Numbered from the stretch's first letter, positions 9,568 through 22,922 are shown. The stretch: 64,000 bases of DNA from Methanobacterium bryantii (GCF_002287175.1 NZ_LMVM01000023.1:310001-374000); one strand, 5' to 3'. Made by a program: numbers and translations. Notes: generated by a model not told the origin, from the sequence alone.

Positions 9568-10185
9568 ATGGGACACGGAGGCGGTACAATTAAGCGACAA
9601 AAATTGTGCGCACTGCTACTAGTAGTAGGTATGGCAGTGGGCATTTGCCCTTCAATAGCAGGGGCATCAGACCAAAATGCATCGGACAATAATGCACAAA
9701 TTGGTCTACAAAAACATACAAACGTTTTAGAAGTAAATGCTGCTTCGACCATAAAAGTTAAAGTTTGGTATAAGCACTGGTATAAATCCCATGGAAAATG
9801 GAGATATGTATGGAAATATTACTACAAATACAAAACCAGTACAGCTAAAGCAGCATCAAGTTACAGTAGCTCGTCTTATACATCAAGTAGTAAAGCAAAT
9901 ACGTTCAGCGACCCTAAATTAAACTCCATTATGAAATCGGCCGCAGGATACGGCTACAGAAGCGGAGTAAGCACTGCCTCAGGCTTAGTTAAATATAAAG
10001 CCGGTGATTGTTGGGCATATAGTGCATATTTAGACTCTAAATTCAAGGCTGCAGGATACAAATCAAGGGTAATTCAATACGCGACAAGTTATTCCAGCAG
10101 GCACAGATCAGTACAATTATATCAAGAAGGGACATGGAAAACTGTTCCTTACAGGGCATACGGATACAATTATTTAATTGTATAA
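9568..10185 (+). CDS. Secreted transglutaminase-like cysteine protein
   Basis: 205 residues. A signal peptide (hydrophobic core LCALLLVVGMAVGI, cut near the Ala-Gly-Ala before residue 35) leads to a Trp/Tyr/Lys-rich stretch (about 75-95: WYKHWYKSHGKWRYVWKYYY) and a Ser-rich linker, then a small Cys-His domain. Catalytic Cys is probably in GDCWAYS and His in SSRHRSVQLY, as in transglutaminase-fold proteases; I do not see the usual third acidic residue after the His, where TVPYRAYG stands. By family and setting it may bind or cleave peptide links of pseudomurein, but this is inference. GGAGG occurs inside the frame (9576-9580) and no good ribosome binding site precedes the ATG, so the true start is uncertain. 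Confidence 0.7.
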   Translation: MGHGGGTIKRQKLCALLLVVGMAVGICPSIAGASDQNASDNNAQIGLQKHTNVLEVNAASTIKVKVWYKHWYKSHGKWRYVWKYYYKYKTSTAKAASSYSSSSYTSSSKANTFSDPKLNSIMKSAAGYGYRSGVSTASGLVKYKAGDCWAYSAYLDSKFKAAGYKSRVIQYATSYSSRHRSVQLYQEGTWKTVPYRAYGYNYLIV

Positions 10186-10238
10186 CCCAGTTCAAACTGT
10201 AATTTCAAATTTACTTCACTTTAAAATCGGATTTTAGT

Positions 10239-10277
10239 CCTTGAAACATGAAAAATAAAGTTTTAAGGGCTTTTTTT
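10239..10277 (+). terminator. Hairpin plus T-run terminator
   Basis: CCTTGAAAC (10239-10247) can pair with GTTTTAAGG (10260-10268, one G-T pair) around a 12-base loop, followed at once by GC and seven T. T-rich ends are the known archaeal termination signal; the stem is extra. It closes the secreted protein gene. Confidence 0.5.
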
Positions 10278-10404
10278 AATTTTAGTTTTAACACAGCCTA
10301 ATCAAATTATTTTTTTTTGTATAAATTTATAATTACCAAAATATTTTTATATTCTGGACATAGAAATAACATCAATACTATATTTGCTTTTTTGGAGGTT
10401 AATC

Positions 10405-11085
10405 ATGAACGAAATTAAAGAAACTCCAATTGTAATTTTGAATTTTAAAACATATTTAGAATCTACAGGAGAAAATGCTCTAAAACTTGCTAAAAGTTCA
10501 GAGATGGTTGCAGAAGAAACTGGTGTAAATATAATGGTTGCACCTCAATATACAGATATTTACAGGATTGCTCGCGAAGTGGATATTCCTGTTTTAGCCC
10601 AGCATATTGATACAATTGATGCAGGAGGACACACAGGCAGTATTCTACCAGAATGTGTAAAAGAAGCTGGAGCAGTTGGTACTCTTATAAACCATTCAGA
10701 AAGAAGGGTAGAACTTTTTGAAATCGACGCTGCAATTAAAAAAGCGGATTCACTTGGATTAAGTACCGTTGTTTGTACAAATAATATAGAAACAAGTTCT
10801 GCGGCTGCTACGTTAAATCCAGATTTTGTAGCTATAGAACCTCCAGAACTTATAGGATCGGGAATCCCTGTATCCAAGGCCGAACCTGAAATCGTTGAAA
10901 AAACAGTAGAAAGCATCCACAACATCAATCCAAAAGTAAGAGTACTCTGTGGTGCTGGGATATCAACAGGAGATGACCTGAAAGCAGCGATAGATTTAGG
11001 AAGTGAAGGGGTACTTCTTGCATCCGGAATAATTCTTGCAGATGATCCTAAAAAAGCGCTTCTGGATCTTGTAAGTAAAATATAA
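10405..11085 (+). CDS. tpiA: Triosephosphate isomerase, archaeal type
   Basis: 226 residues. Interconverts dihydroxyacetone phosphate and glyceraldehyde-3-phosphate; in a methanogen mainly for gluconeogenesis. Family marks: NFKTYLEST near the start (substrate Asn-Lys), the electrophilic His in INHSERR, the base Glu in AIEPPELIGSG, and the phosphate grip in CGAGIST and VLLASGI. It has the short archaeal length (about 225, versus 250 in bacteria and eukaryotes). GGAGG at 10394-10398 sits six bases before the ATG at 10405, so I reject the upstream in-frame ATG at 10384. A TATA-like TTTTTATATT lies near 10345. pgk follows after 124 bases. Confidence 0.95.
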   Translation: MNEIKETPIVILNFKTYLESTGENALKLAKSSEMVAEETGVNIMVAPQYTDIYRIAREVDIPVLAQHIDTIDAGGHTGSILPECVKEAGAVGTLINHSERRVELFEIDAAIKKADSLGLSTVVCTNNIETSSAAATLNPDFVAIEPPELIGSGIPVSKAEPEIVEKTVESIHNINPKVRVLCGAGISTGDDLKAAIDLGSEGVLLASGIILADDPKKALLDLVSKI

Positions 11086-11209
11086 CTGAAAAATAAAATT
11101 TGAAGTCATGTTACAACTAGCTATCAAAATAAAAAAAATTACAGCAGTACTTATTCATGTAAAGTGAATATAAATTAATATATAAAAAAAATTAAACTGG
11201 AGAGAAAAA

Positions 11210-12439
<1,230 letters not shown>

Positions 12440-12598
12440 TAAACCTTTTATTTTATATAGATTAAATCTTAAATATTAATATCTCAATTTGAGAGAAATT
12501 TTAAAATTTATAGTAAATGTTTAATCATGGATTAAAACTTAGATGAATTGACTTTCTCGTTAATTATTCAAAAAATAAAAATTTTAGATTTAATCGCA

Positions 12599-12656
12599 CA
12601 TAGTATTATATACTATGAGAATCTAACGAGTTATATTCGCCGGGTGGTACTACCAC
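12599..12656. repeat. Two short inverted repeats upstream of tRNA cluster
   Basis: CATAGTAT / ATACTATG (12599-12617, 3-base spacer) and GTGGTA / TACCAC (12644-12656, single central base). Both lie within 95 bases of the tRNA-Thr gene, the second directly before its TATA box, where a transcription factor would bind. No other gene is near. Confidence 0.4.
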
Positions 12657-12659
12657 AAA

Positions 12660-12670
12660 CTATTTAAAGG
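12660..12670 (+). promoter_or_regulatory. TATA box of tRNA-Thr gene
   Basis: CTATTTAAAGG about 25-30 bases before the mature 5' end at 12692, the expected distance for an archaeal tRNA promoter. The next tRNA is close enough to be read from the same start. Confidence 0.5.
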
Positions 12671-12686
12671 AATAGACTTATACCTA

Positions 12687-12765
<79 letters not shown>

Positions 12766-12802
12766 TTAGGTTACAGGAAATACAACCTAAGCGAATTCGA
12801 TG

Positions 12803-12878
<76 letters not shown>

Positions 12879-12923
12879 CTCAAATATCAATATGCAGCTG
12901 GGAGTCGATGATTATATCTTTAT

Positions 12924-12997
<74 letters not shown>

Positions 12998-13110
12998 TTT
13001 TGATTATTAATAAGCTCCAAAAAATAGATAACGGAAGACAAAAATTGGATAGAAATAGAAAAGTATATAAGTAAGTATACGTATACCCAATTATACTCTC
13101 ATTCTTAGCT

Positions 13111-13182
13111 GCCCTGGTGGTGTAGGGGCTATCATGTGGGCCTGTCGAGCCCACGACTCGGGTTCAAATCCCGGCCAGGGCG
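13111..13182 (+). tRNA. tRNA-Asp (GTC)
   Basis: Acceptor GCCCTGG pairs with CCAGGGC. The anticodon arm TGGGC-CTGTCGA-GCCCA gives GTC. Discriminator G, CCA not encoded. Confidence 0.95.
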
Positions 13183-13190
13183 TTATCATT

Positions 13191-13266
<76 letters not shown>

Positions 13267-13295
13267 TTCTTAATTTTTTTACTGGAGGATAAAGT

Positions 13296-13529
13296 GTGAA
13301 AAAAGATATCTTAAAACACAAATTAGTTCCAGAACATACTATTTTGTCAAAATCTGAAATAACTAAAGTAATGAAAGAGTTAGATATCCACCCTGAACAG
13401 CTTCCAAAGATCAAACAGGACGACCCTGTTTGTAAAGCAATTGAAGCCAAAACAGGAGATATTTTGAAAATAACACGTAAAAGCCATACTGCCGGCAAGT
13501 TTGTTACTTATCGACTGGTATTAGATTAA
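13296..13529 (+). CDS. rpoH: DNA-directed RNA polymerase subunit H (Rpb5 C-terminal homolog)
   Basis: 77 residues, the usual length of archaeal RpoH, which matches only the C-terminal assembly domain of eukaryotic Rpb5. It sits in the lower jaw of RNA polymerase near incoming DNA. Key block: HILSKSEI-like region TILSKSEITKVMKEL, then LPKIKQDDPVCKAI and the final SHTAGKFVTYRLV, which is highly typical. Starts at GTG with GGAGG seven bases upstream. It heads the polymerase gene series, followed after 216 bases by rpoB2. Confidence 0.95.
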   Translation: MKKDILKHKLVPEHTILSKSEITKVMKELDIHPEQLPKIKQDDPVCKAIEAKTGDILKITRKSHTAGKFVTYRLVLD

Positions 13530-13536
13530 TTTTATT

Positions 13537-13610
13537 AATTTTTGGAGTTGAAGAAAAATCAAAGATTTTTTAGAACCCCCAAAAATAAAAAAATTTTTGG
13601 AGTTGAAGAA
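13537..13610 (+). repeat. 19-bp direct repeat with nested hairpins before rpoB2
   Basis: AATTTTTGGAGTTGAAGAA occurs exactly at 13537-13555 and 13592-13610. Between them are two hairpins: AAAAATC / GATTTTT (13554-13570, loop AAA), then CCAAAAAT / ATTTTTGG whose right arm is the start of the second repeat. It lies in the rpoH-rpoB2 spacer, which carries no gene. Possibly a control point for polymerase subunit synthesis. Confidence 0.6.
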
Positions 13611-13745
13611 CATCTTTCAGAATTTACTTTTAAAATTTGAGGTTTTGAAAGATTTAGGAACCACAAAAAAAGTTTTACTTTTTTTTGTAGGCCTAAACAC
13701 ACCGTGTTCGACAACCCAATTATTGAAAATAATTGGAGGAATTTA

Positions 13746-15245
13746 ATGGGGAAAAATGCATGGGGACTGGTTGATGCATTTTTTGATCAGTACAATTTGG
13801 TAGACCATCATATAAAATCCTATAACGACTTTGTAGACCACCGAATACAAGATATAATTGATATAACTGAACCTATTGTACTCGAACAAGGCGAATACAA
13901 AGTAGAAACAGGCAAATTAGAGATTAGAAAACCATTTATTAAAGAAGCTGACGGATCAAAAAGTGTAATATATCCAACAGAAGCAAGACTTAGAAATTTA
14001 ACTTATTCTGCACATATGTATCTGGAAATGGCCCTTATAAAAGAAGGAGAACCAAAACCAGATTTAGAAAAAGTGTATATTGGCGAACTACCGGTAATGC
14101 TCAAATCTAACATATGCCATCTGAATGGATTAAACGAAAGAGAATTACAGGAAAAGAAAGTTGGAGAAGATCCACAAGATCCTGGAGGATATTTCATTGT
14201 AAATGGTTCTGAAAGAGCTATTGTAACAATGGAAGAAATAGCACCTAATAAAATCATTCTCGAACGTATAGGTGAAAGAGAAGATAGACGTGCTAGAGCT
14301 ATTGTAACTTCAATTAAAAGCGGATTTAGAGCTCGAATAACTTTAGAATACAGAAAACCTAGGAAAAAAGGAGTATTCCTTAGAATATCATTCCCATATG
14401 TTCCAGGAGAAATACCCCTTGTTGTTTTACTACGTGCACTTGGACTTGAAACTGACGAAGAATTAGTAACAAGTGTTTCAGATGAAAATGATATACAGTT
14501 CCTTTTAATAGACGATATCCAGACTTCAGAAGTAATGACTAGATACGACGCTGTTAAATACATAGGTAACAGGGTTGCAAAAGGTATGACTGAAGAGTAC
14601 AGGATCAAAAGGGCTGAAGATGTAATAGATAGATACTTATTACCTCATATGGGCGTTGACCCTGAAAACAGGGCAGACAAAGCCACATATTTAGCTGAAA
14701 TGACAGAAATGTTGCTTCAGGTTATTTTTGAAACTCGTGAACCACACGATAAGGACCATTATGCTAACAAAAGACTCAGAGTATCTGGTGACCTTATGGA
14801 AGACTTATTTAGAGTCGCATTTACAAGTTTAACCAGAGATATGACATATCAGCTTGAGCGAAGCCTTGCAAGAGGAAAAGAACCTTCTGTAAAGCAGGCT
14901 GTAAGGTCTGATGTACTTACAGAAAACATAAAACATGCTATCGCTACAGGAAACTGGGTTGGTGGAAGAGCTGGTGTAAGCCAGTTACTCGACAGAACAA
15001 GTTATATGGGAACATTATCTCACCTTAAAAGGGTTGTTTCACCTTTAAGCAGGAGCCAGCCTCACTTTGAAGCTCGTGATTTGCACCCAACACAGTTCGG
15101 GAAGATATGTCCAAACGAAACCCCAGAGGGACCAAATTGTGGGCTCGTTAAAAACCTTGCACTTCTTGCAAAGATATCTGAAGGGTCAGATCCAACTGAA
15201 ATTGAAAATGTAATTAAGAAAATGGGAGTTTTAAGTTCCAAGTAA
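13746..15245 (+). CDS. rpoB2: DNA-directed RNA polymerase subunit B'' (N-terminal half of B)
   Basis: 499 residues. In Methanobacteriales and several other euryarchaea the large B subunit is encoded by two genes; this one carries the protrusion, lobe and fork domains. Landmarks are GGYFIVNGSERAI, the fork region VSQLLDRTSYMGTLSHLKR and the ending ARDLHPTQFGKICPNETPEGPNCGLVKNLAL, here given only in parts: HPTQFGKICPNETPEG. I place the start at the ATG at 13746 because TTGGAGG lies directly upstream; an in-frame GTG 14 codons earlier has no signal. The B' gene follows after 12 bases. Confidence 0.95.
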   Translation: MGKNAWGLVDAFFDQYNLVDHHIKSYNDFVDHRIQDIIDITEPIVLEQGEYKVETGKLEIRKPFIKEADGSKSVIYPTEARLRNLTYSAHMYLEMALIKEGEPKPDLEKVYIGELPVMLKSNICHLNGLNERELQEKKVGEDPQDPGGYFIVNGSERAIVTMEEIAPNKIILERIGEREDRRARAIVTSIKSGFRARITLEYRKPRKKGVFLRISFPYVPGEIPLVVLLRALGLETDEELVTSVSDENDIQFLLIDDIQTSEVMTRYDAVKYIGNRVAKGMTEEYRIKRAEDVIDRYLLPHMGVDPENRADKATYLAEMTEMLLQVIFETREPHDKDHYANKRLRVSGDLMEDLFRVAFTSLTRDMTYQLERSLARGKEPSVKQAVRSDVLTENIKHAIATGNWVGGRAGVSQLLDRTSYMGTLSHLKRVVSPLSRSQPHFEARDLHPTQFGKICPNETPEGPNCGLVKNLALLAKISEGSDPTEIENVIKKMGVLSSK

Positions 15246-15257
15246 AGGGGTTAAAGC

Positions 15258-17072
15258 GTGAAAAAGTGTAAAATTTACATTAATGGTAAGCTCATAGGAG
15301 CTTGTGACGATCCAGAGGACTTCGTAGAGCAAATGAGGGAAAAACGGAGAAGCGGCGAAGTCTCTCATGAAATGAACATTACTCATTATCCAGAAACTGA
15401 TGAAATTTATATATTCAACGATCCCGGAAGGACAAGAAGACCGCTGATAGTAGTTAAAAACGGCGAATCAATGCTCAAAGATGAGCATATTGATGCTATA
15501 GAAGCTGGTGAACTTGGATGGGACGATCTCATAAACCAGGGTATAATTGAATATTTAGATGCTGAAGAAGAAGAAAACACATATATTGCCATGTTTGGGG
15601 ATCAGGTAACAGAAGACCACACTCATCTTGAAATTGATCCTTCTACAATGCTGGGAATATGTGCCGGTATTATTCCTTATTCTAACCACAACTCATCCCC
15701 AAGGAATACAATGGAAGCAGGGATGACAAAACAGGCTTTAGGGCTTTACGTTTCTAATTTTGCTTTAAGAACAGATACAAGAGCTCACCTTTTACATCAA
15801 CCTCAAGTTCCTTTAGTTAAAACAAGGTCAATAGATGCAACTAACTACGATGCAAGACCTTCAGGTCAAAACTTTGTAGTTGCAGTCATATCCTACGAAG
15901 GGTACAACATGGAAGATGCATTGATACTTAACAAAGCATCCATCGAAAGAGGGCTTGCAAGATCATCATTCTTTAGATCATATGAAGCTTCAGAAAGAAG
16001 GTATCCTGGTGGACAGGAAGATAAATTCGAACTACCAGAAAAAACTGTTAGAGGACACAGAGGAGAAGAAGTTTACAGATACCTCGACGAAGACGGTATA
16101 ATAAATCCAGAAGTTGAAGTTAAATCGGGTGATGTTTTAATAGGTAAAACTTCTCCTCCAAGGTTCCTTGAAGAAATAGATGAATTTGGAACAGTTGCAG
16201 AGAGAAGACGTGAAACATCCATCACTGTAAGACATGGTGAAAAAGGTGTTGTTGACGCTGTAATGGTTACAGAAACTGTTGAAGGAAGTAAACTCGCTAA
16301 GATAAGAGTTCGTGATCAGAGGCAGCCTGAATTTGGTGATAAATTTGCATCAAGGCACGGACAGAAAGGGGTTGTTGGACTTATAGTTTCACAGGAAAAC
16401 ATGCCGTTCACAGCAGACGGTATCGTTCCAGATTTAATGGTAAACCCACACGCTATCCCATCAAGGATGTCTGTTGGTCAGGTTATTGAGATGCTTGCTG
16501 GAAAAGCCGGTGCTATGGAAGGAAGAAGAATGGATGGAACTCCATTCACAGGGGCTGACGAAGAAGATTTAATCAAAGATCTTCTTAGAGAAAATGGATA
16601 TGAAACAGCCGGACGTGAATCACTATACAATGGAATAACCGGTGAAAGAATAGAAGCTGAAATATTTATAGGGGTCGCTTTCTACCAGAAATTACACCAC
16701 ATGACTTCAGACAAAGTATATGCAAGGTCAAGAGGGCCTGTACAGGTTTTAACAAGACAACCTACAGAAGGAAGGGCAAGAGAAGGTGGTTTAAGGTTTG
16801 GGGAAATGGAAAGAGACTGTCTCATTGCTCACGGTGCAGCACTTGCACTTAAAGAAAGGCTTCTTGATGAATCAGATAAGTACGAAGCAATTGTATGTTC
16901 CGAGTGCGGAATGATTGGAGTTTATGACAGAATAAGGGGAAGAAAATACTGTCCAATATGTGGAGATTCAGAATCATTCCCTGTAGAAATCTCTTATGCG
17001 TTTAAATTACTTTTAGATGAGCTTAAGAGTTTATGCATATTCCCAAAACTCGTGCTTAAGGATAAAGCATAA
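15258..17072 (+). CDS. rpoB1: DNA-directed RNA polymerase subunit B' (C-terminal half of B)
   Basis: 604 residues. Carries the wall, hybrid-binding and anchor domains of the B subunit. Clear marks: ALGLYVSNFALR, GYNMEDALILNKAS, the switch/active-centre segment QRQPEFGDKFASRHGQKG, the GGLRFGEMERD motif, and a C-terminal zinc site with two CxxC pairs (CSECG and CPICG). It starts with GTG, 12 bases after rpoB2 stops, with GGGG just upstream, so the pair is surely co-translated from one message. Together the two proteins make one catalytic B subunit. Confidence 0.96.
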   Translation: MKKCKIYINGKLIGACDDPEDFVEQMREKRRSGEVSHEMNITHYPETDEIYIFNDPGRTRRPLIVVKNGESMLKDEHIDAIEAGELGWDDLINQGIIEYLDAEEEENTYIAMFGDQVTEDHTHLEIDPSTMLGICAGIIPYSNHNSSPRNTMEAGMTKQALGLYVSNFALRTDTRAHLLHQPQVPLVKTRSIDATNYDARPSGQNFVVAVISYEGYNMEDALILNKASIERGLARSSFFRSYEASERRYPGGQEDKFELPEKTVRGHRGEEVYRYLDEDGIINPEVEVKSGDVLIGKTSPPRFLEEIDEFGTVAERRRETSITVRHGEKGVVDAVMVTETVEGSKLAKIRVRDQRQPEFGDKFASRHGQKGVVGLIVSQENMPFTADGIVPDLMVNPHAIPSRMSVGQVIEMLAGKAGAMEGRRMDGTPFTGADEEDLIKDLLRENGYETAGRESLYNGITGERIEAEIFIGVAFYQKLHHMTSDKVYARSRGPVQVLTRQPTEGRAREGGLRFGEMERDCLIAHGAALALKERLLDESDKYEAIVCSECGMIGVYDRIRGRKYCPICGDSESFPVEISYAFKLLLDELKSLCIFPKLVLKDKA

Positions 17073-17132
17073 TCAAAAATCAACATCATTAATTTAGGGG
17101 TTTAAAATTTAAAAAAAATAGGAGTGAATATT

Positions 17133-19745
<2,613 letters not shown>

Positions 19746-19809
19746 CATTACTGGAATTAATTTATTATTTAATATTTTTTAAATTTTAAAGAAGTAGTTG
19801 GGTGGTTTC

Positions 19810-20952
19810 GTGCCAGAAGAACGTGTTATGAAAATCATAAAGAAAAAGAAAGCTAATTTTCCTGAAAGTTTAATTGATGAAATAGCTGCTGCCTCCGAAA
19901 GACGTGAGTTAACCGATAAAGAACTTGGAGAACTAATCGATAGAATCATAAAAGCATATGAACGTGCTAAAGTCGAAGATGGTGAAGCAGTGGGTACAGT
20001 AGCAGCGCAATCTGTCGGAGAACCAGGTACCCAGATGACAATGAGAACATTTCACTATGCAGGGGTAGCTGAACTAAACGTTACACTTGGTCTTCCAAGG
20101 TTAATTGAGATTGTTGATGCGAGGAAAAAAATATCAACTCCAACCATGGCCATATATTTTGAAGAAGAATACATGGATGATGAGGAGTTTGTAAGAAGAA
20201 TAGCCAACCAGATTGGTAAAAGCAGCATGAATGATATTTTAAAGAATTTTAACCTTAATTACGCCGACATGAATGTTATTGTAGAACTTGATTTAGAGAA
20301 GATCGAAGATAAAAGATTAGATCTTGATGACATTATGAAGCGAATAGAAAAAGCTTTTAAAAGAGTAGAAATAGATAACAATATACTAAGTTTTGAACCT
20401 CCATCACCAAGTATAAGAGAACTGAGACTGCTTGCTGATAAAGTTCGCGACCTTCAAATCAGTGGTGTAAAAAATATCGGAAAAGTAGTTATAAGTAGAG
20501 AAGGTCAAGAATGGGCTATACACACAGAAGGTTCAAACCTTGGATCCGTTTTAAAAATGGAAGGTATTGACAAAATCAGAACCACTACAAATGACATACA
20601 CGAAATAGAAAAAGTTCTGGGAATTGAAGCAGCCAGAAATTCAATAATTAAAGAAGCACAGACTACAATGGAAGAACAAGGTCTTACAGTAGATGTAAGA
20701 CACATTATGCTTGTTGCAGATATGATGACTGCAGATGGTTCTGTAAAATCCATAGGTAGACACGGTATAAGCGGTGAGAAAGCAAGTGTCCTGGCAAGAG
20801 CTTCTTTTGAAGAAACTGGAAAACACCTCTTACGAGCCAGCATAAGAGGAGAAATTGACCATCTCACCGGAATAATAGAAAATATTATAATTGGACAGCC
20901 AATACCACTTGGAACAGGTTCTGTTGGCGTCGTTATGAAACCAAGATCATAA
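19810..20952 (+). CDS. rpoA2: DNA-directed RNA polymerase subunit A'' (RpoA2)
   Basis: About 380 residues, the C-terminal third of the largest subunit. Trigger-loop region TMRTFHYAGVAELNVTLGLP and the following RLIEIVDAR are diagnostic; the end has GTGSVGVVMKP. Start choice: GGTGG at 19801-19805 precedes the GTG at 19810, whereas the in-frame TTG at 19798 would overlap it, so GTG is preferred (spacing is short, four bases; the ATG at 19828 is an alternative). Read with A' after a 50-base spacer. A' and A'' assemble into one catalytic subunit. Confidence 0.93.
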   Translation: MPEERVMKIIKKKKANFPESLIDEIAAASERRELTDKELGELIDRIIKAYERAKVEDGEAVGTVAAQSVGEPGTQMTMRTFHYAGVAELNVTLGLPRLIEIVDARKKISTPTMAIYFEEEYMDDEEFVRRIANQIGKSSMNDILKNFNLNYADMNVIVELDLEKIEDKRLDLDDIMKRIEKAFKRVEIDNNILSFEPPSPSIRELRLLADKVRDLQISGVKNIGKVVISREGQEWAIHTEGSNLGSVLKMEGIDKIRTTTNDIHEIEKVLGIEAARNSIIKEAQTTMEEQGLTVDVRHIMLVADMMTADGSVKSIGRHGISGEKASVLARASFEETGKHLLRASIRGEIDHLTGIIENIIIGQPIPLGTGSVGVVMKPRS

Positions 20953-21013
20953 AAAAAGATGAGTTCATACTTATCCAATAATTCATGATAAACGAGAGAA
21001 TAGGAGGCAACAC

Positions 21014-21310
21014 ATGGACGTAGATAGAGGAATTAGGGTTGCTGTAGATACAGGAACCGTTACATTAGGGTCTGACAAATCAGTTCAGGCTTTAAAATTA
21101 GGCAAAGGAAAACTGGTGATCATTGCAAGTAATTGCCCTGAAGAAACTAGGGAAGATGTAATGCATTATTCAAAATTATCAGATATTCCTGTTTATACAT
21201 ATGAAGGTTCAAGCGTAGACCTTGGATCTGTATGTGGTAAACCATTTACAGTAGCTACGCTTATTATAAGGGATCCTGGAGATTCCACAATATTAGAAGT
21301 TATGGGGTAA
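21014..21310 (+). CDS. rpl30e: Ribosomal protein L30e
   Basis: 98 residues, the family size. L7Ae/L30e fold: DVDRGIRVAVDTGTVTLGS, then KLVIIASNCPE and the stretch DIPVYTYEGSSVDLGSVCGKP. Its place between rpoA2 and nusA is the standard archaeal order. GGAGG lies seven bases before the ATG. The next gene starts six bases after its stop, so translation is probably coupled. Confidence 0.95.
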   Translation: MDVDRGIRVAVDTGTVTLGSDKSVQALKLGKGKLVIIASNCPEETREDVMHYSKLSDIPVYTYEGSSVDLGSVCGKPFTVATLIIRDPGDSTILEVMG

Positions 21311-21315
21311 TTTCT

Positions 21316-21747
21316 GTGACTATAAAATTTACAACGCATGAAATAAGATACATAGCTCTCTTTGAGAGCATGACTGGTGCAATGGTCAAAGATTGTATTG
21401 TTGACGATGAAAGTGCAAAAATAACCTTCCTTGTAAAAAAGGGAGATATGGGACTTGCAATCGGAAAAAGAGGCAGTACAGTGACTAAAGTCCAGAAGAC
21501 AGTTGATAAAGGTGTCGAAGTCATAGAACATTCAGAAGATCCTGTAGAATTTATTACAAATCTTATGGCCCCAGCCAAAGTTAGAAGTATCAGAATACTT
21601 CAAAAAGAAAATGGTCAAAAAATCGCCACTGTAGAAACAGACCCTAGAAATAAAAGGACTGCTATAGGAAAAGGCGGTAAAAATATAGAAAGAGCAAGAC
21701 TACTGGCAAAAAGACAACATAATATAAACAACATTGTAATAAAATAA
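21316..21747 (+). CDS. nusA: NusA-like transcription elongation/termination factor
   Basis: 143 residues: just the paired KH domains of NusA, without the bacterial N-terminal polymerase-binding and S1 domains, as is normal in archaea. GXXG loops are visible in IGKRGST (first KH) and IGKGGKN (second KH). It binds RNA and is thought to act with RNA polymerase in elongation or termination. GTG start six bases after L30e. Confidence 0.93.
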   Translation: MTIKFTTHEIRYIALFESMTGAMVKDCIVDDESAKITFLVKKGDMGLAIGKRGSTVTKVQKTVDKGVEVIEHSEDPVEFITNLMAPAKVRSIRILQKENGQKIATVETDPRNKRTAIGKGGKNIERARLLAKRQHNINNIVIK

Positions 21748-21841
21748 TCTAATCCATTTATAGTATTAATAGATTGATGTTAATTAGTTTAAACTGTATT
21801 TTGCAAGTAGTATAACAAATGATAATGAGGAGGAATCACGT

Positions 21842-22267
21842 TTGCCGGGACTTTTTGCAGCAAAAAAACTTAAAAAAAATAGACAGAACTTCAAATGGAA
21901 GGATGTAGAATACAAAAGGAAAGCTTTAAGATTAGACGTTAAAGCCGACCCATTAGAAGGCGCACCTCAAGCAAGAGGAATCGTAATTGAAAAAGTAGGT
22001 ATAGAAGCAAAACAGCCTAACTCTGCTATACGAAAATGTGTAAGGGTTCAACTCATCAAAAACGGGAAGCAACTAACTGCTTTTGCTCCTGGAGATGGTG
22101 CTATCGGATTTATAGATGAGCACGATGAAGTTGTAATCGAAGGAATTGGTGGCCCTTCTGGAAGATCCATGGGTGATATTCCTGGAGTAAGATGGAAGGT
22201 TACAAAAGTAAACAACGTAGCCTTAGAAGAAATGGTAAAAGGTAAAATAGAAAAACCTGTAAGATAA
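21842..22267 (+). CDS. rps12: Ribosomal protein S12
   Basis: 141 residues, archaeal length. Decoding-site protein of the small subunit. Typical segments: KQPNSAIRKCVRVQLIKNGK, FAPGDGAIGFIDEHDEV and GDIPGVRWKV, the last near the conserved loop that touches the decoding site. It begins with TTG, preceded by GAGGAGG with good spacing; no ATG fits. S7 follows after 94 bases. Confidence 0.95.
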   Translation: MPGLFAAKKLKKNRQNFKWKDVEYKRKALRLDVKADPLEGAPQARGIVIEKVGIEAKQPNSAIRKCVRVQLIKNGKQLTAFAPGDGAIGFIDEHDEVVIEGIGGPSGRSMGDIPGVRWKVTKVNNVALEEMVKGKIEKPVR

Positions 22268-22361
22268 TCATTTTGATATTTAGTATATAAATCGTTAGAT
22301 TAACGACTTTATTTACTATTTGCACCAAAACAAATAAAACGAAAACCAGTGAGGTAATTTC

Positions 22362-22922
22362 ATGAGTAAAGTTTTTGATAAATGGGATTTAGAAGAGGTG
22401 AAAGTTGAGGACCTGGGTCTTGTAAATTATATTTGCTTAGACGAAATATTAGTTCCACATACCTTAGGAAGACACGTCAAAAGACAGTTCGCCAAATCAA
22501 AAGTTTCAATCGTTGAAAGATTAATGAATAAGATCATGAGGACACATATAAACTCAGGTAAGAAAAACAAAGCTTACAGTATCGTAAGAGATGCATTTGA
22601 AGTCATAAATAAACGTTCAAAAGAAAATCCTCTGCAGATATTAGTTAAAGCCGTTGAAAATACGGCCCCACGAGAAGAAATTACAAGGGTAAAATACGGT
22701 GGTATCGGATACCAGGTAGCAGTGGATATTGCACCTCAACGAAGAGTAGACTTAGCAATTGGTTTTATAACAAGAGGAGCTATGCAGTCTGCATTCAAAA
22801 GGAAACGATCAGCAGCAGAATGTTTAGCTGATGAACTATTACTTGCAGCTGAGTATGATACCAGAAGTTTTGCAATTGGAAAGAAAGACGAAAAAGAGAG
22901 AATTGCAAGATCTGCACACTAA
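22362..22922 (+). CDS. rps7: Ribosomal protein S7
   Basis: 186 residues, archaeal length. Primary binder that organises the 30S head. Marks: GRHVKRQFAKSKVSIVERL, VENTAPREEITRVKYGGIGY and QRRVDLAIGFITRGA. GAGGT precedes the ATG by six bases. It completes the S12-S7 pair ahead of the elongation factor genes. Confidence 0.96.
   Translation: MSKVFDKWDLEEVKVEDLGLVNYICLDEILVPHTLGRHVKRQFAKSKVSIVERLMNKIMRTHINSGKKNKAYSIVRDAFEVINKRSKENPLQILVKAVENTAPREEITRVKYGGIGYQVAVDIAPQRRVDLAIGFITRGAMQSAFKRKRSAAECLADELLLAAEYDTRSFAIGKKDEKERIARSAH

Noticed and set aside
13537..13610. CRISPR-like repeats
   Set aside because: Only two copies of 19 bases, separated by hairpin sequence and not by unique spacers of regular length.
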